This document shows, in pieces, positions 1-8,367 of a DNA stretch of 64,000 nt. The DNA is from Rhodoplanes sp046000175. GTDB lineage: Bacteria > Pseudomonadota > Alphaproteobacteria > Rhizobiales > Xanthobacteraceae. The stretch covers positions 1-64,000 of the forward strand of contig NZ_JBEOMB010000020.1 of the NCBI RefSeq assembly GCF_046000175.1, written 5' to 3'. Every line of letters starts with the position of its first letter. Positions within the stretch are counted from its first letter, which is position 1. The notes below the pieces were generated by a model, which worked only from the letters and a program-made list of their open reading frames with translations, ran no database searches and was not told where the DNA came from. The position numbers were made by a program, and so were the translations under genes.

Positions 1-2419
1 GGTCCTCGCCGGACGAGCCGGTGAGCGACGTCATCGCCTGGGTGACCAGGAAGCCCGAGCCGTCGAAGGCGCCGGCCGGCTTGTCGCCGGGGGCGTTCGG
101 GCGCCAGGCGAGCGCCGGGCGGATCAGGTCGGCGAGCCGCTCCAGAATGTCGACCCGCACGGCGCGCTCGCCGCACACCCGGTAGCCGATGGTGCGGTAG
201 AGGGTGCGCGGCACCGCCTTGTCGACCGCGAAGGAGGTGCGGCCCGAGGCGGCGAGGCGCTGCAGGTCGTCGAGCCCGGTGGTGTCGACGTCGCCGTGCT
301 TGAGCGCCCACAATTCGGCGGCGAGCGCGCGGGGCGCCGGCTTGAGCAGCGCCGGGACATAGACGTGATAGGCGCCGAAGCGCACGCCGTGCTTGCGCAG
401 CGTCGCCCGCTGGGCCTGGTCGAGCCCTTTCAGCTCCTCGGCGATCTTGAAGCGCTCCAGCACGCCGAGCGCCTCGACGAGCTGGAACGCGATGCCGCGG
501 GCGATGCCGGTGACGTCCTCGGCGGCGCCGAGCACGAACAGGGGCGACAGGATCCGCTCGACATGGGTGCGGGTCCACAGATCCAGCCGGGTCTGGACGT
601 GCTCCAGCGCCGCACCGGTGAGATGCTCGTCGGCGAGGATCTTCACCCGCGGACGCAGAATGTTGTCGCCGGCCAGCAGCTTCGCGACCGGCTCGCCCAT
701 CCAGCGGATCAGCCCGTTGGAGGCCAGCACGAACTGGCTGTCGGGCGCGTGGGCGAGGCGGCCGGCGCGGGCGTCGATCTCGCCGGCCAGCGCCTTCTGG
801 GCGGCGGCGGACAGCGCCTTGCTGTCGGTGCTGCCGGTGGTCGCCTCCGGTGCGAAGCGGAAGCCGTCGAGCCGGCCGATCACGTGCCCCTCGACGACGA
901 CCTCGCCCGTCTTGGTGATCTCTGTTTCCAACATCGCATTCTCTCGCAGACGCCGCATCAGAACGCTGGTGCGGCGGTCGATGAATCGTTCGGCCAGGCG
1001 CTCGTGCAAGGCATCCGAGAGCTTGTCCTCGATGGCACGGGTGACGCCCTGCCAGTGCTCGGGATCGCCGAGCCAGTCCGGACGATTGGCGACGAAGGTC
1101 CAGGTCCGGATGTGTGCAATTCGCGTAGACAGGGTATCGATACCGCCCTCGGTGTGATCCGCAAGGGCGACCTGTCGCGAAAACCAGTCGGTGGGGATCG
1201 TACCCTCGCGCGCCAGGAATCCAAAGAGGGTGACGACCATCTCGGCGTGCGCGGCGGGCGAGATCTTTCGATAGTCGGGCACCTGACAGGTGTCCCATAG
1301 GCGAGCGATGTCGGCCGGGCGACGCGCGAGGTCGCGCACCGCGTCGTCCCGCATCGCATGCTCGAGCACCAGGATGTCCTCGGCGACCGGCGCCCGGGTC
1401 AGCCCCGGCAGTGTCGGGGTGACGGCGAGCGAGGCCGACAGCGCACCGAGCGAGGCGAAGTCGAGATCGGTGTTGCGCCACTGCAGGACCTTCACCGAAT
1501 CGAAGGCGTGGCTCTCCAGGGCCTGGACGAGCTCCTGCTCGAACGGCGGGCAGCGGCCGGTGGTGCCGAAGGTGCCGTCGCGCGTCGCGCGGCCGGCGCG
1601 GCCGGCGATCTGGCCGAGCTCGGCCGGATTGAGCTTGCGGTACTGATAGCCGTCGAACTTGCGGTCGGAGGCGAAGGCGACGTGATCGACGTCGAGATTG
1701 AGGCCCATGCCGATCGCGTCGGTGGCGACCAGGTAGTCGACGTCGCCCGACTGATAGAGCGCCACCTGGGCGTTGCGGGTGCGTGGCGAGAGCGCGCCCA
1801 GCACGACCGCCGCCCCGCCGCGCTGGCGGCGGATCAGCTCGGCGATCGCGTAGACCTCCTCGGCCGAGAAGGCGACGATGGCGGTGCGCCGCGGCAGCCG
1901 CGACAGCTTCTTCTCGCCCGCGAAGGCGAGCTGCGACAGCCGCGGGCGCGAGATCACGTTGGCGCCGGGCAGCAGCTTGTCGACCATGCCCCGCATGGTC
2001 GCGGCGCCCAGCACCAGCGTCTCCTCGCGGCCGCGCCGGTTGAGGATGCGGTCGGTGAAGACGTGGCCGCGATCGAGGTCGGAGCCGAGCTGCACCTCGT
2101 CGACCGCCACGAAGGCGACGTCGAGATCGCGCGGCATCGCCTCGACGGTCGACACCCAGTAGCGCGGATTGGCCGGCTTGATCTTCTCCTCGCCGGTGAC
2201 GAGGGCGACGGCGTCGGGGCCGATCCGGTCGACGATCTTGTTGTAGACCTCGCGCGCCAGCAGGCGCAGCGGCAGCCCGATCAGGCCGGACGAGTGGCCG
2301 AGCATGCGCTCGATGGCGAGATGCGTCTTGCCCGTGTTGGTCGGTCCGAGCACGGCGGTGACGCCGGCCCCGCGGGCACGGCTGTCGCGGACGGATGGGG
2401 ACGAGAAACTGATGGGCAT
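1..2419 (-). CDS. Suv3-like DEAD/DEAH-box RNA helicase, 3' end outside window
   Basis: The frame is open from the ATG at 2419 to the left window edge (about 806 residues, no stop), so the C terminus is missing. It starts MPISFSSPSVRD and has a Walker A motif GPTNTGKTH near residue 28, a DEVQ box near 113 and the superfamily-2 motif QIAGRAGR in the second RecA domain. A long C-terminal part follows, as in the alphaproteobacterial relatives of mitochondrial Suv3. Family knowledge points to ATP-dependent RNA unwinding or turnover; the substrate cannot be read from the sequence. The DUF3108 gene and rpmB lie just upstream in the order common in Alphaproteobacteria. The plus strand also carries long ORFs here, but they have no recognisable domain. 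Confidence 0.85.
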   Translation of the reverse strand, partial: MPISFSSPSVRDSRARGAGVTAVLGPTNTGKTHLAIERMLGHSSGLIGLPLRLLAREVYNKIVDRIGPDAVALVTGEEKIKPANPRYWVSTVEAMPRDLDVAFVAVDEVQLGSDLDRGHVFTDRILNRRGREETLVLGAATMRGMVDKLLPGANVISRPRLSQLAFAGEKKLSRLPRRTAIVAFSAEEVYAIAELIRRQRGGAAVVLGALSPRTRNAQVALYQSGDVDYLVATDAIGMGLNLDVDHVAFASDRKFDGYQYRKLNPAELGQIAGRAGRATRDGTFGTTGRCPPFEQELVQALESHAFDSVKVLQWRNTDLDFASLGALSASLAVTPTLPGLTRAPVAEDILVLEHAMRDDAVRDLARRPADIARLWDTCQVPDYRKISPAAHAEMVVTLFGFLAREGTIPTDWFSRQVALADHTEGGIDTLSTRIAHIRTWTFVANRPDWLGDPEHWQGVTRAIEDKLSDALHERLAERFIDRRTSVLMRRLRENAMLETEITKTGEVVVEGHVIGRLDGFRFAPEATTGSTDSKALSAAAQKALAGEIDARAGRLAHAPDSQFVLASNGLIRWMGEPVAKLLAGDNILRPRVKILADEHLTGAALEHVQTRLDLWTRTHVERILSPLFVLGAAEDVTGIARGIAFQLVEALGVLERFKIAEELKGLDQAQRATLRKHGVRFGAYHVYVPALLKPAPRALAAELWALKHGDVDTTGLDDLQRLAASGRTSFAVDKAVPRTLYRTIGYRVCGERAVRVDILERLADLIRPALAWRPNAPGDKPAGAFDGSGFLVTQAMTSLTGSSGED

Positions 2420-2543
2420 CGGCTGTTCTGGACCGGAGCGCCGCGGTCAAGCCGCGGGGCGGCACGAGGAGGGGCGCGCCGGATCGCGAGCGACGGCGCG
2501 CGGCGAAGCCTCTCGGGGCCGTCTCCGAACCATCGTGTCCGAA

Positions 2544-2618
2544 GACATCGGGTCGAGAGACGTCGTGACGGATGACGTCGTGAGTGTGGACGTCGAGAAG
2601 TGGGACGTCATGTCCGGG
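2544..2618. repeat. five degenerate 15-bp tandem units (GACGTC-led)
   Basis: GACATC at 2544 is followed by GACGTC at 2559, 2574, 2589 and 2604, spaced exactly 15 bp. The nine bases after each hexamer vary. The period is three-fold, so if translated on the plus strand it would give a repeated five-residue DV-x-x-x pattern, but no credible gene covers it. It could be an array of protein-binding sites upstream of the helicase, or a simple slippage repeat. Confidence 0.6.
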
Positions 2619-2885
2619 TCCGTTCCTGTCCGGGCGGCGCTGTACCGGACGGCGCGTCTCGCCCGCCGCGACCGCGCGGGCCTGCCGGTGCCCCGTCGGA
2701 CGTCGCGTCCGTTCCCACGGGAGGGATGCACCGGCGGACCTCTCTTAGCCGCTTTCGCCCGCGCACCCAAGCCTCGCCTCGCCTCCCGCGACGTGTTTCC
2801 GGAGCAAAGGTGGGGGCCCCTGTCCCGGAATGCGACGCTTTCGCGCGGCGCCGGCCGTTCCCGTTAAGCCCTTGGAACGACTCTC

Positions 2886-2934
2886 GAACGAATCGCGCCC
2901 GAATCGCTGACTCGGGGCGAGTCGAGATTCGTTC
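2886..2934. other. nested inverted repeat
   Basis: GAACGAATC (2886-2894) pairs perfectly with GATTCGTTC (2926-2934). Inside, GACTC (2909-2913) pairs with GAGTC (2919-2923) around GGGGC. It lies about 115 bp beyond the DUF3108 stop and could be an mRNA 3' structure, but no T-run follows on either strand, so it is not a classic intrinsic terminator. Confidence 0.4.
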
Positions 2935-3048
2935 TCCTCCACATCTCGGTTTCGTCGCCGCCGGAGCCCCAGATGAGGTAGACGCCCGGTCGCGGCCGGA
3001 CCGCATCCGCGCCGCTCCGGTTAACGCCACGGCACCGCCGTGCAATGA

Positions 3049-3903
3049 TCAGGGAATGCGCGCGCTGGTCGGTGTCGGCCGGGTGGCGCCCGCGGTCGCG
3101 ACGAACTGGGTCGCCTCCAGCACGCCGAGGCCGAACGGCGTCGGGATGATGATCTTGTAGGGGACCACGACGCGGGTGCCGGCGAGGGGCGCCAGCCAGA
3201 TCTCCATGTCGCGCTGGCGCGACAGGTAGGCAATGGCGGGGCGATCCGGGATGTAGCCGGCGATCGGCTTGAAGGTGACGGTGCAGACCGCCACCGGCCC
3301 GGAATAGCCGCGCTCGGATTTCACGGTCTCGAGGCGCTTGAAGGCGAGCTGCAGGTCGAAACGCATGCGGCCGTCGAAGATCGGCAGCGTGCGGGCGCAG
3401 GCCTCGGTCCCGATCTGCTGACCGGCGCCCGCGACCGTCATCAGGGCCGCGCTCATCGGGTCGGTGACGCCGCGCCGATGGGCGTCGGTGACGGGCAGCC
3501 GCTCCGGCTGCGGGGGCGACGGCGGCTCGACCGAGACGTCCTTGACGGTGCCGTTCTGCAGGACGATGCGCAGCTCCTCGGACTTCTTGTCCGAGGTCAG
3601 GCTCGACGCGTAGGTGGACGGCAGCAAGGTGCCGCGGCGGACATGGCCGCGCGAGGCGCTGGAGCCCTGGCCGCTGGCGAACAGGCGGACGATGCCGGCC
3701 GTGGTGCCGCTCGCGGCCGCCGTGTACTGGTCGTCGGCGATGTCGATGACCCAGGCGCCGCGGCCGATCGGGATGCCGGAGAGGGTCGCCGTGTAGCGGG
3801 CGTCGAGCTTGCCCTGCGCCATCGCCGGCGCCACGGCGCCGAGGCCGAAAAACGCAACCAAGGCGCACAGAAGCGGACGGGTGGCGAGACGGCCGGACGA
3901 CAC
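3049..3903 (-). CDS. DUF3108 domain-containing exported protein
   Basis: A 284-residue protein starting at GTG 3903. An N-terminal signal peptide (hydrophobic stretch about residues 10-27, ending APAMAQ) is followed by one beta-rich DUF3108 domain with the LDARYTATLSGIPIG opening and a conserved C-terminal VVPYKIIIPTPFG. The protein is predicted periplasmic and its biochemical role is unknown. It is divergent from rpmB, a neighbour pair seen in many Alphaproteobacteria. The alternative 636-residue frame on the same strand is a shadow with no domain. Confidence 0.85.
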   Translation of the reverse strand: MSSGRLATRPLLCALVAFFGLGAVAPAMAQGKLDARYTATLSGIPIGRGAWVIDIADDQYTAAASGTTAGIVRLFASGQGSSASRGHVRRGTLLPSTYASSLTSDKKSEELRIVLQNGTVKDVSVEPPSPPQPERLPVTDAHRRGVTDPMSAALMTVAGAGQQIGTEACARTLPIFDGRMRFDLQLAFKRLETVKSERGYSGPVAVCTVTFKPIAGYIPDRPAIAYLSRQRDMEIWLAPLAGTRVVVPYKIIIPTPFGLGVLEATQFVATAGATRPTPTSARIP

Positions 3904-4039
3904 GGGGGTGCGGATCCTCGCGGGGTGCTGCGGCGATGGTCGGCGATCGGTCCTGTGTCGGGTTCGAATACGTCGTTTCTATGATGTTTCGGCAGGGCGG
4001 ATCGGCCCGCAACGGCCGCGTTTCCGGCTCTCCGCGTGC

Positions 4040-4068
4040 TTGACGCTGCCGCTCCCCCTCTCTATACG
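4040..4068 (+). promoter_or_regulatory. sigma-70-type promoter of rpmB
   Basis: TTGACG (4040-4045) and TATACG (4063-4068) are separated by exactly 17 bp, 88 nt before the rpmB ATG. This is the best housekeeping-type promoter I see in the window. The call rests on consensus match only. Confidence 0.6.
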
Positions 4069-4156
4069 TCCGCGATCCCGGATCGAGCTGTGGCTCGCGT
4101 CCCGGCCTTGCGCGCGCGCAGGGTCGCCGAATTGACAGACATCCATCGAGGTTTCC

Positions 4157-4468
4157 ATGTCGCGACGGTGCGAACTGACCGGGAAGGGGGCACTCGTCGG
4201 CCACACGGTCAGCCACTCCAACATCAAGACGAAGCGGCGCTTCCTGCCGAACCTGGTCAACGTGACGCTGCAGTCCGAGGCGCTCGGCCGCGGCGTGCGC
4301 CTGCGCATCTCGGCGAACGCGCTCAAGAGCGTCGATCACCGGGGCGGCCTGGACGCGTTCCTGCTCAAGGCCCGCGACACCGAGCTCTCGCCGCGCGCCC
4401 TGCTGCTCAAGCGGCAGGTGACCAAGAAGGCCGTGGCCGCCAAGGCCGAGGCCCAGGCCGCGAGCTGA
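4157..4468 (+). CDS. rpmB: 50S ribosomal protein L28
   Basis: A 103-residue basic protein beginning MSRRCELTGKG, with the L28 signatures GHTVSHSNIKTKRRFLPN and LRISANALKSVDHRGGLD and a Lys/Ala-rich tail. Length and sequence fit alphaproteobacterial L28, a component of the large ribosomal subunit. GAGG lies 6 nt before the ATG. A sigma-70-like promoter at 4040-4068 and a hairpin terminator at 4519-4554 frame it as a single-gene transcription unit. Confidence 0.97.
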   Translation: MSRRCELTGKGALVGHTVSHSNIKTKRRFLPNLVNVTLQSEALGRGVRLRISANALKSVDHRGGLDAFLLKARDTELSPRALLLKRQVTKKAVAAKAEAQAAS

Positions 4469-4518
4469 CACGGCGCCGGCCGGCGCACAGGCGCCGGCGA
4501 CCGGCCGTATCGAGATCG

Positions 4519-4554
4519 AAACGCCCCGTGCGGAGACATCCGCCGGGGCGTTTT
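4519..4554 (+). terminator. intrinsic terminator of rpmB
   Basis: AAACGCCCC (4519-4527) pairs perfectly with GGGGCGTTT (4545-4553). A short T-run ends the stem and A residues open it, giving a bidirectional-looking Rho-independent terminator 50 nt after the rpmB stop. Confidence 0.85.
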
Positions 4555-4629
4555 CGCGTTCAGGGGGCGCGGGAGTTTGCCGGCGTCCGGGGATTGCCCT
4601 AGGCTCGCCGGATCGGCCGACGCGGCCGC

Positions 4630-5259
4630 GTGGAGCACGCGATGGGCGTCGAAGCTCACGAGCCGGCCCGGGCCGGGCAGATGTCCGGCGAGGCGTTCCG
4701 CCGCTTCCAGGACGGCCGTCCCGATCACGAGCGCTGGGAGCTGATCGCCGGTGTTCCGATGATGATGACGCCACCGACGATCGCCCACAATCGCATCGCC
4801 GGAAACCTCGAGCGCCTGTTGAACGACGCGCTCGCCGCCCACGATCAGACCCGCCTCGCGACGCAGCGACCCGGACTCGACCTCGGCTCCGGCGACTTCC
4901 GACCCGAGCCCGATGTCGGCGTGATCGACGCCGACTATGCGGCGGGTCAGCGCTTCGTCGCCCGCGCCTATCTGCTCGCCGAGATCGTCTCGGAGAGCGA
5001 CGAAGTCCGGGTGCCGGGCACCCAGCGGAGCTGGATCGACGTCAAGTGCGACATCTACCGGGCGCATCCGTCCTGTGACGCCGTGCTGATCGTCGAGCAG
5101 GAGCGCGTCGCGGTGCGGGTCTTTTCCCGCGCTCCGACGGGCTGGACGGCGCAGACGCTCGGGGCGGAGAACACGCTGTCGCTGTCGGCCTTCGGCCTCG
5201 CCTGCCCGGTCACCGCCCTCTATGACGGCACACCGCTGCGGCCACGCCCCACGCGATAG
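4630..5259 (+). CDS. Uma2-family (DUF820) putative endonuclease
   Basis: A 209-residue protein from GTG 4630; an in-frame ATG lies at 4642. It has the Uma2/DUF820 PD-(D/E)XK-like pattern: WELIAGVPMMMTPPT, then RPEPDVGVID and LLAEIVSESDEVR, with the Asp and Glu expected in a restriction-like fold. The family is very common in Cyanobacteria and scattered in Proteobacteria, and its physiological substrate is unknown. It sits alone between the rpmB terminator and the end of the photosynthesis superoperon and converges on puhE. Confidence 0.8.
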   Translation: MEHAMGVEAHEPARAGQMSGEAFRRFQDGRPDHERWELIAGVPMMMTPPTIAHNRIAGNLERLLNDALAAHDQTRLATQRPGLDLGSGDFRPEPDVGVIDADYAAGQRFVARAYLLAEIVSESDEVRVPGTQRSWIDVKCDIYRAHPSCDAVLIVEQERVAVRVFSRAPTGWTAQTLGAENTLSLSAFGLACPVTALYDGTPLRPRPTR

Positions 5260-5400
5260 GCGACGCCGCGCTCGACCCGGTGGCGACCGCGATGCACGCA
5301 TCACCGCGCCGTCGGCGCGCCGATGCCCACCCTACGTCAGCACTCGCCGGCACCCGCCGACGCGCGCGGCCGGCAGTCATCTGTCGGGCCTCGCTCCCCC

Positions 5401-6429
5401 CTATCCGCGCGGCGGCGCCGCGGCGCTGGCGGGGCGCGGGCGGAGCGTGAGGTCGTCCGGGCCACCGTCGAGCGACAGCGACAGCGTCGTGCCGCCGCCG
5501 GTACGCGGGATGCGGTGGGCGAGACGGGTCTTCTCGACCTTGACGGGGGCCATCTCGACGACGACGCCGCGACCGACGCCTTCGCCGCGCGTATCGTCCG
5601 TCGCGGCGGCGCGGTCGGCACGATCGCGGCGCGCGCCGGCGCGGCGCGGACCGAGGCTGCGGAACCACTCGCGCGACTTCAGGCCCCAGCGCCACAGCGG
5701 CACCACCGACATCGGCATCACCAGGAACCAGTGCTCCAGGATGGCGAGCGACATCAGGGTGACGACGAAGGTGAGGCCGGCGGCCTGATGCGGATCGGTG
5801 GCCGACAGCTCGGAGGCCTGCACGGCCAGCACGGCGGCGATCACGGTCGAGGCCGTCACGGTGAACGGGAACAGCCAGTTCATCGGCCGCTTGCGGAAGT
5901 AGCCCTTCATGTAGGCGAGATGGTCCGGCAGGAACTCCTCGGCGAGGTTGGGCACGCCGAGGAAGATGTTGAGCTTGGTCGACAGCCGCATCAGCCAGAG
6001 GATCATGAAGGTCCAGGTGCCGACCTGGTTCGGCTCGCCCCAGCTCGCCCAGCAGACCAGCACGGCCGACACGACGATCCCGAGCTCGTGATACAGGATC
6101 GCCTCGACGGCGTGGACGAAGTGCCGCCAGCCCTTGCAGTCGGGCGGGCACGGCGTGGTGCGCGGGCCGGTCACGTAGCCCATCAGGAACGTGATCTCGT
6201 TGAAGCCCCAGATGATCAGGCCGCACGTGAAGGTGCAGTAGGCGCCGAACACCGTCATGTCGTGGCTCGACGCGGCGATCCCCCACAGCGCGAGGCCGTA
6301 CAGCACCGCGGCGGCCGCGATGCTGTACGGGAACGTCTTCCGCGGCAGGCCGTCCAGGAACATGATCACGCCCGTGCTGAACCACCACACGAACAGCGTG
6401 TACAGGATCGGAATGCCGTAATGGACCAC
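5401..6429 (-). CDS. puhE: putative photosynthetic complex assembly protein PuhE (DUF3623)
   Basis: A 342-residue membrane protein, GTG start at 6429. About seven hydrophobic segments fill residues 1-255. The conserved loop GFNEITFLMGYVTGPR and the segment LNIFLGVPNLAEEFLPDHL match PuhE of purple bacteria, which is needed for normal reaction-centre/antenna levels. Roughly 85 C-terminal residues are an Arg/Asp/Gly-rich extension of low complexity, making it longer than I expect for the family. It is the last gene of the superoperon, 19 nt after acsF. Confidence 0.9.
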   Translation of the reverse strand: MVHYGIPILYTLFVWWFSTGVIMFLDGLPRKTFPYSIAAAAVLYGLALWGIAASSHDMTVFGAYCTFTCGLIIWGFNEITFLMGYVTGPRTTPCPPDCKGWRHFVHAVEAILYHELGIVVSAVLVCWASWGEPNQVGTWTFMILWLMRLSTKLNIFLGVPNLAEEFLPDHLAYMKGYFRKRPMNWLFPFTVTASTVIAAVLAVQASELSATDPHQAAGLTFVVTLMSLAILEHWFLVMPMSVVPLWRWGLKSREWFRSLGPRRAGARRDRADRAAATDDTRGEGVGRGVVVEMAPVKVEKTRLAHRIPRTGGGTTLSLSLDGGPDDLTLRPRPASAAAPPRG

Positions 6430-6448
6430 GCGGGCGGATCCTTCGTCG

Positions 6449-7576
6449 TTACCAGGCGGGTGCGAGACGCACCCGCTCCGGCAGGGTGTTCTGTTTGACG
6501 GGCAGCAGGTAGAGCCTGGCGAGCGTCCAGGCGCCCACGGCGCCGAGACGAACCCGCGTCAGCGCCCCGAGGATGCCGCCGCGGGCGCGTGCCGCGGCCC
6601 CCTCCTCGGCGATCCGCCACAGCGTGTCGAGGCCGGCCTTGAACTCCGGCCGGTCGATGTCGAGCTCCAGCGGGAACACCTGGCGCGAGATCTCGGTGGT
6701 CTTGCGGAACACCTCGAAGTCGTAGGTCGTCGGGTCCATCCCGATCGCCTTGTGGAACTCGGGCCGCATGTGGTCGCGTACGTACATGGTGGCGAACACG
6801 GCGAGCAGGAAGAAGCGGATCCACAGCTTGTTGACGCCGGAGGTCAGGCGCGGGTCGGCCCGCATCAGCAGCGCGAAGGCCTCGCCGTGGCGGAACTCGT
6901 CGTTGCACCACTTCTCGAACCACTTGAAGATCGGGTGGAAGCGGCGATCCGGATGGCGCTCGAGCTGGCGGTAGATGGTGATGTAGCGGGCGTAGCCGAT
7001 CTTCTCCGACAGATAGGTCGCGTAGAAGATGAACTTCGGCCTGAAATACGTGTACTTCTTCGCCCGGCTGAGGAAGCCGAGATCGACCCCGATGCCGAAG
7101 TCCTTGAGCGCGTCGTTGATGAAGCCGGCGTGGCGGGCCTCGTCGCGGCTCATGTAGGTGAACAGATCCCGCACGTCGGGATTCTTGATGCGCTTCTTGA
7201 TCTCGGCGTAGAGCACGCAGCCGGAGAATTCGGCCGTGAGCGACGAGACGAGGAAGTCGACGAACTCCTGGCGCAGCCCCTCGGGCAGCGAGTCGAGATC
7301 GGCCTTCCATTCGGCGTCGCGGGTGAAGTGGCCCTTGTTGTGGTCGGCGCGCAGCTCGGCCAGCATCGCCTCCCACTCGGCCCGCACCGACCCGATGTCG
7401 ACCCGGTCCATGGCGGCGTAGTCGGTCGTGTAGAAGCGCGGGCTGAGGATCGTGTCCTGCTTGGCGATCTCGGTCGTGGTCTGTTCCGACGTGACCGGAT
7501 CGGTCGCGATCGGATCGGTCGCGACACGTGGGGCCTTGATGGGGTTCGGCCCCACTCCGCCTTCCATCTGGATCAT
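6449..7576 (-). CDS. acsF: aerobic Mg-protoporphyrin IX monomethyl ester cyclase
   Basis: A 375-residue di-iron oxygenase that forms the isocyclic E ring of bacteriochlorophyll with O2. Iron-ligand motifs are visible: the Glu of LTAEFSGCVLY, then DEARHAGF and DEFRHGEAF (two ExxH motifs). Its ATG overlaps the stop of the preceding small gene by ATGA. An O2-dependent cyclase allows pigment synthesis under oxic or microoxic conditions; the anaerobic BchE is not in the window. Confidence 0.96.
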   Translation of the reverse strand: MIQMEGGVGPNPIKAPRVATDPIATDPVTSEQTTTEIAKQDTILSPRFYTTDYAAMDRVDIGSVRAEWEAMLAELRADHNKGHFTRDAEWKADLDSLPEGLRQEFVDFLVSSLTAEFSGCVLYAEIKKRIKNPDVRDLFTYMSRDEARHAGFINDALKDFGIGVDLGFLSRAKKYTYFRPKFIFYATYLSEKIGYARYITIYRQLERHPDRRFHPIFKWFEKWCNDEFRHGEAFALLMRADPRLTSGVNKLWIRFFLLAVFATMYVRDHMRPEFHKAIGMDPTTYDFEVFRKTTEISRQVFPLELDIDRPEFKAGLDTLWRIAEEGAAARARGGILGALTRVRLGAVGAWTLARLYLLPVKQNTLPERVRLAPAW

Positions 7577-7875
7577 GGCGTCCTCCCAGGGGAAAAGCCG
7601 ACCTCGTACAATTCGGTCAGCTCGAAGTAGCCGGCGATCCGCGCCATCAAGCGCTCCACGCGTCCGGCCAGGACCACGGTGGCCCGGCTGTGGACGATGG
7701 TGCTCTCACCGAACGGGATCGATGTCGGGGCGTCGTGGACGATGACCTCGTCGCCCGGCTCGATCTCTATCCCTTGAAGGTCGACGTGGGCGTGCAGGCT
7801 GTCCGCCGTCCGCTCGATCTCGATGGTGCACGGCACCTCGACGACGCGGCGCCCGCGCTTCCATGATCCGATCAT
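7573..7875 (-). CDS. conserved small protein between puhC and acsF, unknown function
   Basis: A 100-residue soluble protein starting MIGSWKRGRRVVEVP. I see no signal peptide or membrane segment. It looks beta-rich in the middle (EIEPGDEVIVHDAP) and ends in a segment naming a helix (ELTELYEVGFSPG). Start and stop overlap both neighbours by ATGA, so translation is coupled to puhC and acsF. A small uncharacterised gene at this position is familiar from other alphaproteobacterial clusters, so a role in cyclase or reaction-centre assembly is likely but inferred. A longer frame from 7998 is a less likely start. Confidence 0.8.
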   Translation of the reverse strand: MIGSWKRGRRVVEVPCTIEIERTADSLHAHVDLQGIEIEPGDEVIVHDAPTSIPFGESTIVHSRATVVLAGRVERLMARIAGYFELTELYEVGFSPGRTP

Positions 7876-8354
7876 CGCGTCCCGTCCCGTCGCTCGAGGA
7901 AGCGGCCGAAGGCCTCGGCATTGGTGACGCCGAAGGCCGACAGCTCGACATGACGCCCGGTCGCGGGATCGTCGAGCGACAGCCGCCCGTCGGCCCACCG
8001 GGTGAGACGGAACGGCAGCTCGACGCCGATGTCCTGGCGCCGACGCTCGCGGGCGAAGCCGCGCAGCGTGCCGCGGATGAAGTTGTCCTGGCCGGTGGCC
8101 AGCGTGTCGATGTCGCGGCCGCTCGCCGCGTCGACCACGGCGACGCCGCCGTCGGGGCGATCGACGAATTTCAGGTCGCGCGCCGCCACCGCGGCGGCCG
8201 CCTCGGGCGCCGGCGGCGCGCCGATCGGCACGGTTCCGACGCCGCGCGAGACGCCGACGGCGATCAGAACGAAGGCCAGCAGAGCCGCCGCGCCGAGCAG
8301 CGGACCGAGCGGAAACGGTCGTCGCGCCTGATCGCCATTGGCGACGTCGCCCAT
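7872..8354 (-). CDS. puhC: photosynthetic complex assembly protein PuhC
   Basis: A 160-residue protein with one N-terminal membrane anchor (about residues 20-40) and a periplasmic domain. DATGQ/N-like segments, here TLATGQDNFIRGTLRGFARERR and LSAFGVTNAEAFGRFL, are typical of PuhC, which supports the assembly or dynamics of the RC-LH1 complex. It lies 13 nt after puhB and overlaps the next gene by ATGA. Confidence 0.92.
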   Translation of the reverse strand: MGDVANGDQARRPFPLGPLLGAAALLAFVLIAVGVSRGVGTVPIGAPPAPEAAAAVAARDLKFVDRPDGGVAVVDAASGRDIDTLATGQDNFIRGTLRGFARERRRQDIGVELPFRLTRWADGRLSLDDPATGRHVELSAFGVTNAEAFGRFLERRDGTR

Positions 8355-8367
8355 GAAAAGCTCCGTG

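Larger units (their letters stand above)
2420..3048. other. gene-poor intergenic stretch
   Basis: About 630 bp between the helicase start and the DUF3108 stop. Every ORF here is Arg/Pro/Ser-rich, without a domain or a convincing ribosome site. The stretch does hold a 15-bp periodic repeat (2544-2618) and a nested hairpin (2886-2934), listed separately. The helicase promoter should lie in the part next to 2420, but I see no clear -35/-10 pair. Confidence 0.5.

Noticed and set aside
1358..2575. Long plus-strand ORF over the helicase gene
   Set aside because: Gly/Arg/Asp-rich shadow; the minus-strand frame has full helicase motifs.
3957..3972. GGTTCGAAT word resembling a tRNA T-loop
   Set aside because: No acceptor, D or anticodon stem can be built around it.
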